This document shows, piece after piece, positions 1 through 10,237 of a DNA stretch of 64,000 nt. The stretch's first letter is position 1. Each line of letters starts with the position of its first letter. The translations under genes were made by a program, and so were the position numbers. The notes beneath the pieces are model-generated. The model worked only from the letters and a program-made list of their open reading frames with translations. It was not told where the DNA came from and searched no databases. The stretch lies in the NCBI GenBank assembly GCA_033064195.1, contig JARBJD010000080.1, positions 1 through 64,000 on the forward strand, given 5' to 3'. This DNA is from Blattamonas nauphoetae (Eukaryota; Preaxostyla; Oxymonadida).

Positions 1-37
1 AATCATCTCTTACCTCGACACCATCCCGGAAATATGA

Positions 38-490
38 ATCGCTCTTCGGCACTACTATCTGTTCCGCTTCTGCAACGATCTATTTCGTTCCTCCTGCACC
101 CTTTGGACTGTATTCGCTTCACTTGTGTCGAAGGAACCCACAGTTTCTTCGTTCGTGTCATTGCTCAGATTTGTGTCTCTGCTTCAAAATTGGCAACTGA
201 CCTTGACTGGAATCAAGTCTTTCGTCCACATCTTCTACTCTCCCTCCACAAAGGATCCCCGCCTTTCACTCCTCTTCCAGTTTCTTGTCTCTTTCCGACG
301 TGCCCAACATCAACCCGAAGCTGAAGTGGTTTTGTTTGACCTCACACACTCTCCTCGACGGAAAGAAGGCGTTTCTGCACCCTCCCCATCTTTTAGACTC
401 GCTGCTCACTGCCACCCAAGTCTTCCTCTTCTGCCCTTCTCCACTCATCTGCAACGGAGATTGGCGAACAAAGTGTGTGGGGCAGGGAGA
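38..490 (+). pseudogene. Decayed coding remnant, unknown protein
   Basis: The plus strand reads like protein in two successive frames: a leucine/serine-rich stretch with spaced hydrophobic residues to about 270, then a different frame from about 285 to 475 that includes PNINPKLKWFCLT. The first frame also has a TGA near position 36, so at least one frameshift and one stop are present. The composition resembles an alpha-helical solenoid, but I do not recognise a family. It may be the 5' part of the same dead gene as the remnants at 970-1779 and 2030-2590. Confidence 0.3.
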
Positions 491-969
491 CGTTGATTTG
501 TGTTCTCACACTCTCCTCCCTCCTCACCAACACCCACGTGGCTGTACCCAGTCCAGCAGGAATCAGGTGAAGGCAGTTGGTGTGTTGTCGACCAGAAAGC
601 GACGAGAGACAAGGAAGAGCGTAAAGTGCGTTTGAAGAGAAGATAGAGCGAAACAGAAGCACAGAATTCAAACCAGCCGCTGAACAAGACGAGCCAAAGA
701 GAACAAGCTGATGACGACAACGAACTATTCCAATCATTCCTGACGGATGGAAATCCGGGCAGGATGGAAGGAAACCGATGTGTTCATGGTTGAGGAGGGA
801 GAATGGGAGGAGAAGAGGAAGATGGAGAGGAAGAGGCAAGTGGAGAGGGGGAGAGGGAAGTGAAAGAAGAGCCACAACAACAAGAACAAGAAGGGGAGGG
901 ATAATCGAAGAGTTTCAAACGAAGAGACTGAAGAGGAAACAGCGACAGGCAAAGGATAAGCGGAGAAAG

Positions 970-1779
970 ATCCACCCCCGCAGGAAGGAGGAAAAGAACA
1001 AAAGACAGATGGTGGTGAACCAGAAGCGAAGGAAGACGAAGACGCAACTGCTCAACCAGACGAAATGGAACAGAATCAGGAGTGTCCGTCTTCCCAACAC
1101 ACTCCCGGGTCTTCGCCTCTCTCCACAAAGCACCCTCTCTCCTCTCCTATTCATACAGACACCTCACACCACACTCCTTGTCACTCCAACCACAATGTCC
1201 AGTCTCCACCAGATTTCGATGCTGAGTGGCACTCGTATTCGCATGTTTGGGATTTGGTGGACACCATTGTGTTTTTGGGTGGGTGGATGGAGAATGAGGA
1301 GGAAGGGAGGAAGCAGAATGAGTTTGAGCTGATGACACAACATATCGGACTTGTTATTGTGAACTCACTGGTTGGAATGAAGTCGGGTGGGAAAGAGTGA
1401 TGAACGAGGAGAAAAGGAGAGGAAGAAGGTCGTTGTCAAATTCATGATCGACAGTCTCCTCTCGTTCATCCGAAAAGAGATGAAGACAAGAACTATCAAG
1501 CTTGTCACTCTGAATCCCACTCGCATCGTCGACAACGCCCAATCCGAGCTGATCGTCGTCTTCTTCCCTCCTCTCTGCTCGACTGGCTTGGACGAGACTA
1601 AACGGGCACCAAACGCGTTCGAGATGTCAGTGGTTGGATTCGACGAGTTCAGCATCGAGCCGCTATTTGTCACAGCTGGCGAGAAATCAATGCTTTTGAA
1701 CAGTCATCTGAAAACAACACGGATGAGTGTGGGAGAAGAGGTGGAGGAAGGAAGAGAAGAAGAGGGAGGATCAACTTGA
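970..1779 (+). pseudogene. Decayed acidic/solenoid-like gene remnant
   Basis: One frame from about 980 to 1400 gives an acidic, low-complexity stretch (KEDEDATAQPDEMEQNQ) followed by a globular-looking segment (EWHSYSHVWDLVDTIVF). The stop at 1398 is overlapped by a second frame (1387-1779) that continues with helical, hydrophobic-patterned sequence such as VVVKFMIDSLLSFIRKEMK and ends in an E/G-rich tail. The overlap at the change of frame is what one indel in a formerly continuous gene would produce. No family is recognised. Long open frames on the other strand between 780 and 1130 are shadows of the purine-rich low-complexity sequence. Confidence 0.35.
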
Positions 1780-2029
1780 GTAACAGCTCAAGCATATCGT
1801 GCGAGCGAGGGCTCAAGCGAGTAAGGAGCGAAGAAGCCAATCCATTCCCACCGAAACCAAAGGATCAAATCAGAAGAGGGCAAGGCGGGAGATTATGAAA
1901 GTGAAGAGAGAGCGAGGAGGATAAGCAGATGCAGATGGAAGAAGAAGAAAAGGAGAGGAAGAGACAGGAAATAGAGAGAAAGCAGCTATCATATCTCCCT
2001 CATGCACTGAATGACAATGCGACTCGCCA

Positions 2030-2590
2030 ACTGCAGCAACTGTGTCGCCTGCTCTGACGGACTCCCCATGCTGTTAAACTTCCTGGCAGCTCACCTTATC
2101 TCCTGTCCTCCACTCTTACTCTCCACCGCTCTTCATCGTCCTCAGAGCAGAAAGTGAAGAACAATGAACTCCTCATTTTCATCAGCTGCAAGACGATAGC
2201 TTATCGTCAACAGTGAGCAGTCTTGTCTGCCATCGCTCCACGCCGCTCCCATCCCTCACGTTGATGAATATCTTCTACCGGCTGTTTATGTCATCTGTAC
2301 TGCGCAACCTTACTGAAGAAGACCAGTTCTGGTGAAGGAAATGATCGTAGAGTTCTCCATCGAAGTACTGTCTCAGTTTCCAGTTCGTTCGTTCCCAAGG
2401 ATATGTCTGCTGATGGTTATTGGGAGGAGGATGGAAAGAACACAGCGAACGCGAACACCCTGCTCTTTTCATCTCTCTCGTTCGCAGAATCCCTCCAAAT
2501 CACATCATGCTCCTTCTCCTCCTCGATGAATGACTCGATCCTTCTGGATAAACTCAGAATCTGACGCTATCTTCGTTCTTTTCGTTTCTA
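2030..2590 (+). pseudogene. Decayed C-terminal gene remnant
   Basis: Short protein-like pieces in changing plus-strand frames: LLNFLAAHLISCPPLLLS, then a segment near 2260-2330 with IFYRLFMSSVLRNLTEED, then a tail near 2460-2562 ending LLDKLRI and TGA. Frames switch at least twice within 550 bases. This is plausibly the 3' end of the gene whose remnants lie upstream. The family is unknown. Confidence 0.25.
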
Positions 2591-2599
2591 GCGCACATT

Positions 2600-3540
2600 C
2601 CTCTCTCATAAAACTTCACCATCGATCTTTTTTCTCTCGATAGTTTTCATAAAATTAAATCAATGACAAAATTGACGAAATGAGCTGAAATTACTTGATC
2701 TCGTTGGCAGGGCCGTAAAATGGATCTACAGATCAAGAGAACACCTTTCATGATCTATTGAGGGTCTGCGACATTTAAGCTTCATTTTCCGGTCGTTTAA
2801 AGGTGGATTGGATAACCCAGAGGGGAGAGAACGATCAGACACAATTTCAATGTGGTGAGGAGAATTTGTGATGATACCGCCCGTGAAAACCTTCCCCATA
2901 GCTTCTGCTTCATTTTCACGGAAATGGTAACCATCCGCCAACTGGAGGACAGAATTGGAATGAGGACTGATTGAACGAGCACGATCGTAATGTATCCGGG
3001 AATTTGCCGTACTTTCACTTCATTGCTGGTCATCTTGATCACTTATTGGTCATTCCATATGAACGAATCATCCCAAGTTACGCTAAGTTGGATTCCAATG
3101 AAAAAATGAAAAGTGTCGTTGTTCAGAACTCCCAAAGTGGTGAAACATGAAAGTAGCATTCACCAAGCGATGTAAAAAGTGATCGTTGTGTGTTTATCTT
3201 CAGATGTTGTGGAGTTTGAGAAACGAAAGGAAGTGATGAGCCTGGCTGAATCACAGCGACAGAAACGGTGAGGTTGGGAAAGAGGTACGTGAAGATGAGG
3301 AGGAGTGGTGTTTTGCCAATAAAAGAAGAATAGAGTTCACTTGACTTGAATCTCATTCGACGACTGGACAACACTTGTCTGCGATGGAGGCAAAGCAGAG
3401 AGTTTCAGGGTTGTGTAAAGTGACTGGTGGGTGGAGATAAGTTAGAAAGCGAGGAGGTGGGAGCGAGTGGGCGTCGATTGACAGCAATGATGGAGAAACT
3501 GTCTGAGTGGCAAAATCGTTGCTAAACGTAATCCGAAACT
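2600..3540. other. Gene-poor interval with two weak minus-strand ORFs
   Basis: Only two short minus-strand open frames are seen, 2726-2941 (including GKVFTGGIITNSPHHIEIV) and 3123-3374. The first overlaps another frame (2797-3042), as a frameshifted remnant would. No start context, splice pattern or family supports either as a live gene. Confidence 0.3.
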
Positions 3541-4431
3541 CAGTTGAGGCCGAAGATGGAATTGAACACGTTTCGTCTGAGTGTTTGATTGTCTTTGCTG
3601 CAAAATACTCGCGTCAAGAAGAGCCGGTGGTTTTCAACGAAGAAACAGTGAGAGATTGTGATTGAATGAGGAGGAATGAATAAATGTAGACCAGTGATGT
3701 CAGTCAGAGATGGGACTGCTTGAAGCGCGTAGGATTTCTTATTATCTTCTCCGTTTGCAATTTCAGCGGAAAGCGTGGCGATGATCGGCTTGAACTCATC
3801 GTCCAGCAATTTCATTCTGTGAAGAACGCACAGCGTATTCGCAGCTGTACGTTTACTGTCCTCAAAAGCCTTCCTCGTTCACGACTGTAAAATTCTTGGT
3901 AAATTTCCAGAATCTTCCTTTTGTCAAAAACTGTGTGTGATTCGTTGTCCGGTATCATCAGGGCGCCAGCGAGGATAATATTGTGCAACGTTGTGACGAA
4001 TTCATGTGTGATGTCCATGTTAGGGTGTTCAAGCAAGCAGATGAGGACAGGGAGAGTGGGTGGTTTGACGAGGTGAATCTTTCGTCAGTTGTTCCTTGAG
4101 ACAAGTCACATATCGAAACGAATGTTTCCTCAACAACACTATGCATGGACGTCTCCTATTTTCATTGATTGGCAGCAACATTTGGAGAGTCTTGATGTTC
4201 GAACTCAACGGTGGCAGCGTCGATTGTGCTGAGAGAGCTTGTTTGACCTGGTCCGCTGGGCCAAGAGCATGACTTCGTTTCACTGAGACATTCGGGTGTG
4301 ACGGAGTGCGATGTAGTGATGTGACTGGGGTGGATCCTTGCGTCTTCTATTTTGTCTTCGGTGCCGTAGAAGTCTTTAGTTTAGCCTGATTAGCAGCAGC
4401 TACTTTGGCTTTCGCTTTGGTTGGAGGTATT
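3540..4431 (-). pseudogene. Broken helical-repeat (solenoid-like) protein gene
   Basis: Reading the minus strand from 4431, a lysine/alanine-rich linker is followed by segments such as SSNIKTLQMLLPINE, LEHPNMDITHEFVTTLHNI, TVFDKRKILEIYQEFYSRE and MKLLDDEFKPIIATLSAEI. These look like helices of an armadillo/HEAT-type repeat. The segments lie in at least three frames (open frames 4029-4283, 3812-4036 and 3540-3815 overlap end to end), and the linker has an in-frame TAG near 4340. That fits one ancestral gene with two frameshifts and one stop. The precise family is not recognised. It sits just downstream of the LCAT-like pseudogene on the same strand. Confidence 0.45.
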
Positions 4432-4599
4432 ATCCATGAGTAGATGGAGGATGACACGGAGGATGAGAATGGATCGGCCCTCATGACGGAGTATTAGGAT
4501 TCGATGACTCTGGATAGAATCAAGATACGTCTCTCCACAATAGTCTAGACACCATGTCGGTCCAGTATTTAGTAAAAGCATGGAACTCTCTGTAAGTAC

Positions 4600-6858
4600 A
4601 GAATGGTAAAGGCAGTAGGATAAAGGTGTGGTGAAAGAACATAGACGGCTAAAAAAGTCGGGAGGGTTGAGTGAGTCATCATATTCCATTTCCTCGGCAG
4701 TTGCCTGGGCAATGATGTCCAAAATACGGGCAATGGGGACGGCATCTTGAAGAATGCCTATGTGGTCACAGCCACGGTATGTGTGGAACTAAACGAGCGA
4801 GGTGTCTCTCCACCAGTGGGGTGACTGCGAAGGACGAGAAAAGAGGGAGAATAAGGCGAGGGAAGGGAGAGCAAGAAGAATGGCAAGAAAGGGCACAGAG
4901 AGAGATGGATCGGGAAAGAGACACACTACTGAGTGAAACAGTCGGAACTGTGCCATCACCATCCATGTAGTAATCAGAATGCGTGTCTGACGACCAGCGC
5001 TGACTGGTTGCATTCAGAATCACACCGGCAGTGGCATTGATACCTAACGACGATGAAGAAGATCAGAAAAGAAGGAAACACGAATGATGGGCAGAAAAGG
5101 CAAGATAAACGGAGAATGATGGAGAGAGCATGGGAATGGCAGAAACAGGAGGAATACAGACCAATCGAGTACATCACGTGTGTCATCACCTTCGGTAGGA
5201 CGAGAGGCTGGTCGGTGTTGTTTCGTGTGCGTTGGACGGCTGTCTTCACACAGGCCTTGCCTGCCTGGTTGTCAGTCCACGTCATGTTCTTCATTAAGAT
5301 TTTGCACACATTGTCACCTTTGCAAGATGGGAGAGATGGGAGAGTTAGAGAAGGAGAGAGTGGGGAAGGGAGGAGATGACAGAGGAGAGACGGGGAGAGG
5401 ATTGTGGGTGATTTGAAGATGTGAACGAAAATGGTCAATAAGATGAAGGATGAAGTGGAAAGCACACTTTTGAGCCGGACAACGACGCAGTCGTCGTCGA
5501 AGGTGTTCTTGTTGGGGATCATCCAGTGCAGACAGGCGCAATCTTGCGTCAGAGTACTGATTGTGGATGCTCCTACCTGCGATGGAAAGAACGACAAAGA
5601 ATGAACGAGTACAACAGAAAAATGGTGTGAATCATCAATAATACCTAAAGAAGGCTCAGCTCTCCCAGCATACCCATGAGAACAGTCACTTTCGTGGTGA
5701 CGCTGAAAACCCATCCGCCATTGGAGCACCACCGAAGGGAGCACCCGAAGTGATGACAGCAAAGATGTATGTGTCTATCCAGGACTGGTCTACGACGCTA
5801 CTTGTCAGAAAGCGGTAGGTGATAATGTCATCTGTACTGTGCCCGCACAGCACGACCTTCTTGTTGTTGTTACTGTGAGGAATGGGGAAGAGGGGGACAC
5901 ACGCGCGGAAGGCGGGTTCGACTAGCGTTTTGAGATCTTTGTCAGACGGAAAGGTTGGGTTGTCGTTGACATTGACGAGTCTCCAATCATACTAACCTAG
6001 ACGAGAAAAGAAGTATGAAGAAAAGAAAGAATGAGAGAGATTGAGGGACACACAGGGGCAGCGTTCTGATACTTCCGCTCGACATAGCCTGCTTTGGAAA
6101 GAGCTCTCGTGAGTTTGTCCAGTCAGCTGTTGAGGAAATTGACGCCCTATAGGAACAGAAATGAGAGTGAAGGAGAAGTTGGGAGGAATGGAAGACAGTG
6201 ATGGAGGATGAGGGGGATGAAAAGTGGGTAGAGGCACACAAACAATCTGCCGAAGTCTTTCACATGAACGTTGAAATGGGTACTGTCAGATTGGTCATGG
6301 CTGTTGTGTTGAACGTTTGTCTGATGTTCTTCATCCATCCCGTGGAAATGACAACACAGGCGAAGTTTCCATCACGTGAAATGATCGAACGGAAAAGCTA
6401 CAATGAGGGAAGGAAAAATGATGGAGAGGGAAAGATCGAACCTCTGATGGCAGGGGAAGGCGAGGTTGGGCGAGAGAGGAGTGAAGACGTGTGGGAGGGG
6501 TGCTTGGTCAACGAGGATGCAGATATGCTGACTGAGAGATGTTCAAAGAGATGCAAAGATTAGAGGGCAGAGCACACCGAGTTTTATCTCACTTCTTTTC
6601 TTCACAGCCTGTGATGGGGGGAAGCACTGAGCTTTTCTCAGCTGAGGGAAGGGACGTTGGAAGGAGAAAGTGTTGAGCACTGTGAGGATGTCTTGCTGGG
6701 AGAGAGAGATAGAAGAAAGAAAAAATGAGCATACAGGTGAGATAGAGGAGGAACAACGCGAAAAAAACGACGGAGAAGCCAAATATGTTAGATTGATGTG
6801 AGATGACAAAATAGAGAGAACATACTGTATCCAAAATACTGATGGCAATTTTATTCAT
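4600..6858 (-). pseudogene. LCAT/phospholipase-like acyltransferase, multi-exon, decayed
   Basis: The minus strand encodes hallmarks of the lecithin:cholesterol acyltransferase / PDAT / lysosomal phospholipase family (alpha/beta hydrolases acting on phospholipid acyl chains). Near 5970-5760 is DWRLV followed by KKVVLCGHSTDDII, RFL and VITSGAPFGGAPMA, matching the DWR, GHS nucleophile elbow and APxGG core. Further 3' are an exon beginning GASTISTL (about 5575), an exon with NVCKILMKNMTW (about 5310), DGDGTVPTVSL carrying the expected acid (about 4950) and a C-terminal RGCDHIGIL (about 4750). The start is taken at the ATG at 6858. Introns with GT-AG ends fit between these pieces. In-frame stops near 6130 and 4790, and frame changes near 6270 and 5710, indicate a pseudogene. 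The nucleophile Ser is kept, but the usual Met-Gly-Gly after it has become TDD. Confidence 0.7.
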
Positions 6859-6859
6859 G

Positions 6860-7285
6860 ACAAAACTGCAGTAGACAGACAGCGAAATCGGAAAACGCCC
6901 TTTTCAGAAAATCTCTGACAGAATATCACAATTATGGTTCGATCACACCACATCGGAAAGTTGAGCAGTCTTGGAGATCAAAACTTCAAGAATCTCAATT
7001 AAAGAATACATATCATCTCAATTGGTGAAGGATTTACGGATTTTGAGAAATTGTCCATTCTAGGTTTTGAACGATGATGTCAAAAATATTGTCCCATATT
7101 TACATTCGTATTCTCATTCTTTTTGCATTTCATCCTTAAATTTCAACTTCATTTTTCGTAAAAGTCATTGATGGTCGTGATCCTTGATCAAGACCACAAC
7201 AACATCCTTGGCTGTCTTCACCTCAAATCGACACTATGGTCACTGATTACATTTCATTTCGCATATATTCACTGTTTCTCTACGT
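6860..7285. other. AT-rich interval, no gene seen
   Basis: A+T-rich sequence upstream of the LCAT-like pseudogene. I find no convincing coding frame, RNA gene or repeat. It may include the former promoter of that gene. Confidence 0.4.
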
Positions 7286-7977
7286 TTATTCTGTATCTTC
7301 GACCCAGAAACAATGTTGATCGTGAAATCGGGAAGAGATCAAAAGTGTTCGAGAAAATACACAATTTCCTCCAAACGGATATTCCCAATAAACTCTCCAA
7401 AGATGCCACACCAACTGAAGTTTGATACTTTTGATAGTCCCCCCTCGAATACTATCTCCATCGCACATTGTCGGTCGATCCCCTACAGTCTCCCGATCCC
7501 CTACAGGGTACATCCATGCCGGAACGACCTTCAGAATGAAGCGGAAAACTGTCGCTGCATTCGAGAGTTGACTGTTCCATCCTTTTCCATTCTCAATCTT
7601 GATTGTCACATGACTTGCTTGTGGGTTGTCGACAATAGAGGCTTCGAAGAGACAATGGGATTTAGTTTTCTCAATTTCCCGAATAATCAGAAATTGACCA
7701 TGAATCACATCTCCGGGATGGTGGGTCGGCAGAACTACGGAATTCATCCGTTACTCCTACGATATCTTGCAATTAAGAACTGGAAACGACAGATTCCCAT
7801 ATTTTCTTGAAATCTCTTTCGAGAAGATGAGAGATGAAAAAAGAAATAAAGTGAAGAGGACTGTTGGGTGTTGGCAAGGGTTTGTAAATGATCAACGCCT
7901 ATGAAGTAGCTCAACATGTTCAAATTGGGTTTTAGGTTGATCAAACCATACGAAGAAAAACACGATTCAACAACCAT
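7286..7977 (-). pseudogene. CK1-like protein kinase N-lobe fragment
   Basis: On the minus strand the open frame ending at 7286 carries GDVIHGQFLIIREIEK, EASIVDNPQASHVTIKIEN and FRFILKVVPAWMYP. This pattern resembles the start of a casein kinase 1/TTBK-type kinase domain: a G-x-V-I-x-G entry, first beta strands, the V-x-I-K-I-E strand with the ATP-binding Lys, then a conserved P-x-W-x-P. The glycine-rich loop is degraded (EKTKSHCLF where G-x-G-G-F-G is expected), and no catalytic loop follows before the stop. Only the N-terminal lobe is present, so it is a truncated copy. A 12-base direct repeat (gatcccctacag) lies at about 7477-7508. The plus-strand ORF 7313-7810 is taken as a shadow. Confidence 0.5.
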
Positions 7978-8039
7978 TCACTCAGACTTTTGATCAACAT
8001 CAAGGATATACTCCCAACTATTCATCGCTTTAATACCCC

Positions 8040-8474
8040 ATGACTTTCAATTTCCTCTCTTCACGTCCCCATGTTGACACAAAGAAAGCAAAACAAAGAG
8101 TTTGTCCTCTATCTTCAGATATCAAATTCAATTTTTCAAGAACTTTCTTGAAGTGATACTATCCCAGATATGTGGTGACTCCCAAGCAATACACTCAATG
8201 ATGCTCAAGGATCTCCTCGTTCTTGTGACAGGTTTGTGACTCACTGGTTTTGATTCAATGTCGTTACTGATTTTCACAGAATCTGATTGGGCACTATCAA
8301 CAATACCTGATGTGGAGTACATCAAACCTCTTGAACAATATTGTGAAAAAGTCAAACCATGTGATGTTCCAGTGTGATTCTCTTGTTGTCATCATTTTTC
8401 AGATAACTTTCCCGAAATTGTTGTCTTTCATTGGTCTGACATTGTTTTCTGTTCATCTAGACATTTCGTCATGA
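8040..8474 (+). pseudogene. Copy 1 of the 118-codon small gene, frameshifted
   Basis: Homologous base for base to the intact gene at 12789-13223, with the same ATG, the same three-exon layout and the same final TGA. It lacks one base in the run around 8133 (AATTTTTCAAG against AATTGTTTCCAG in copy 2), which throws the frame into a TGA soon after. The 3' two exons are almost identical to copy 2, including the 31-nt intron. Function is unknown, and I take copy 1 to be dead. Confidence 0.6.
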
Positions 8475-8571
8475 TCATTTCGATTAGGGAGAGCGTATGA
8501 AGATGAATTATGTCGCATCTGTGAATCGTCGATTCCCTCCTTCTTTCTCGTGTGGACGGGATCAGATATAG

Positions 8572-10149
8572 ATGACAATCTGCTCCGTGAGGTTTTTTTT
8601 CTTCAATAATTCCCTCATTTTGTCCCAGATCGGAAACTGTTTGGAGATAATGACATCCACAAATCGCTCGACTTCCACCTTCCTCGCTCGCCACACAACC
8701 CAATTTCTCGCCTTTCTCGATCATTTTGAGATTCGTGAGTCATCAGTTCCATCTTTGACGATTCTTTCCTGGCTCTGTTTCTCTCCAAATCTCGAAGTAT
8801 CGAAAATGGCTCTCAAAACACTCAACTCTCAAAGCAAGCCTGATTCGGGAGCCTACTCCTTCCTCAGAGAACTCAAAGTGCCTCTTCCTTCGACTGCAAG
8901 ATCATCGAAGCTTGTCCCCTTCGCAGGACGGCTGTGTTCATCGCTCGCCGCTCAAGTTTCACAAATTCAGTCCCTCTTTACCGAACCCTCGTCTGCCCAT
9001 CCAGCCATCTCAGCTCACTCCGCACCACTTCCCGGAGAATCACCGCTTCTCACCGAAAACATTGTTGTGGCCATCATCGTTGAAGAATTGTCTCTCCTCA
9101 AAACCATGCTGATTAACTCGGACGCCACCTTTCAAAAAGTGTGTCCTCATCTCTCTTCATCTTTTCCAGATTCTGGTCGACAGTGAATATGTGTATCTTC
9201 TCAAATACACCATCGTCACCTGCCTCGATCTGCTTCGGCACCTGAAATGTATATCGAATTGTCCTGCCGATCGATCTGCTGCGTTGACCCAAATTCTCGA
9301 CATGTCATGGTCTTGTGCAATTTCCAGTGTCAGTCACGGTGAGAACCCGTTCCGTCCAGAGATCGAGTACACCTTCTCCAACATTCCGCAGCTGTGCTCA
9401 CTTGTTGAACTGACATGCCGCGTCTCTTCGCCCAGCTCTCATCAATTTCTAATGATCGCTGCGATCATTGCCATCTTCCCAGACTTGCTCCCTCAAGTGC
9501 TGGAAGAGAATGTGGTTCAACGAGTGATCAACATATCCAAACCAATGGTCGGTCGAACTACAAATGCAGAGTTCCATCGGAGGCTCGTATGCACTTTCGT
9601 CATCTTGATCTGTAATTACGATGATTACACTCAAAACAAGGACAAGTTGAAGAGAATCCGAAAGATGCAGTTTGAACGCGTGCTGAGACCAGCCAAGCAT
9701 TATTTGCATTTCGTTCTTCAACGAGAAGAGTACATTCTGCAGGATGATTCAAGCGACGAGGATCAGTCAACTCTGGTCACTGATCTTTTGGCACGGGTAT
9801 TACTGCTCGAAAGCGCACTGTTCGAAGTTGGCGAACTTGTGGAGACAGGAAGAGAGGAGTGGGAGTGGGGTGGTTGGTGGAGAAGACAGACGAGAGGAGT
9901 TTGGCACCGATACTGGATAAGATCAAAGTAGACGATGTGAAAATGAGACGGGATGAGAAAGAGAGATTGAAGAAGAGAGTGGAGAGACAACGAGAAGCAG
10001 GACATGAAGATGCGATGGAGGGATGGCTGATACGAAGGGACGAAGAAACACGAACAGAGATTGAAGGGTATATCGATCGTGTGAGTGAGGAGAGTGGGAT
10101 GAACAACTCAATGTGGGATAGATGGAGATCTTATGGAAATTGGATGTAG
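8572..10149 (+). pseudogene. Family 2 protein, copy 1, one frameshift
   Basis: Paralogue of the intact gene at 13321-14899. It has the same ATG (preceded directly by an in-frame TAG), a possible 42-nt in-frame intron after five codons, a 31-nt intron at 9139-9169 and the same helical, probably alpha-solenoid body (for example FSNIPQLCSLVE, QVLEENVVQRVIN, RPAKHYLHFVLQREE). The frame breaks near 9870 within the motif ETGREEWE. The true C-terminal tail (KVDDVKMRRDEKERLKKR, then a charged end) continues in the next frame to 10149. No other break is evident, so this is a recent pseudogene or possibly a sequencing error. Function unknown. Confidence 0.7.
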
Positions 10150-10237
10150 ATTTCACGTTTCATGTCACAGTTTAATCATTATTCTCATTTCTGAACTTCT
10201 CAAAGATAAAGGGAAAGCAGAATGAAGAGAAATCCAA

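Larger units (their letters stand above)
7931..10160 (+). repeat. Two-gene direct duplication, block copy 1
   Basis: This segment matches 12686-14940 in the same orientation: a short 118-codon gene followed by a family 2 gene. Identity is moderate over most of the coding sequence (many substitutions and small indels) but nearly complete from about 8275 to 8652. Copy 1 is broken in both genes. Confidence 0.85.

Noticed and set aside
778-1130. Arg/Glu-rich plus frame and Leu/Ser-rich minus frame
   Set aside because: Both are products of purine-rich low-complexity DNA. Only the acidic frame leading into 1065-1400 reads like protein.
7313-7810. 165-codon plus-strand ORF
   Set aside because: The minus strand here carries kinase N-lobe motifs, so the plus ORF is a shadow.
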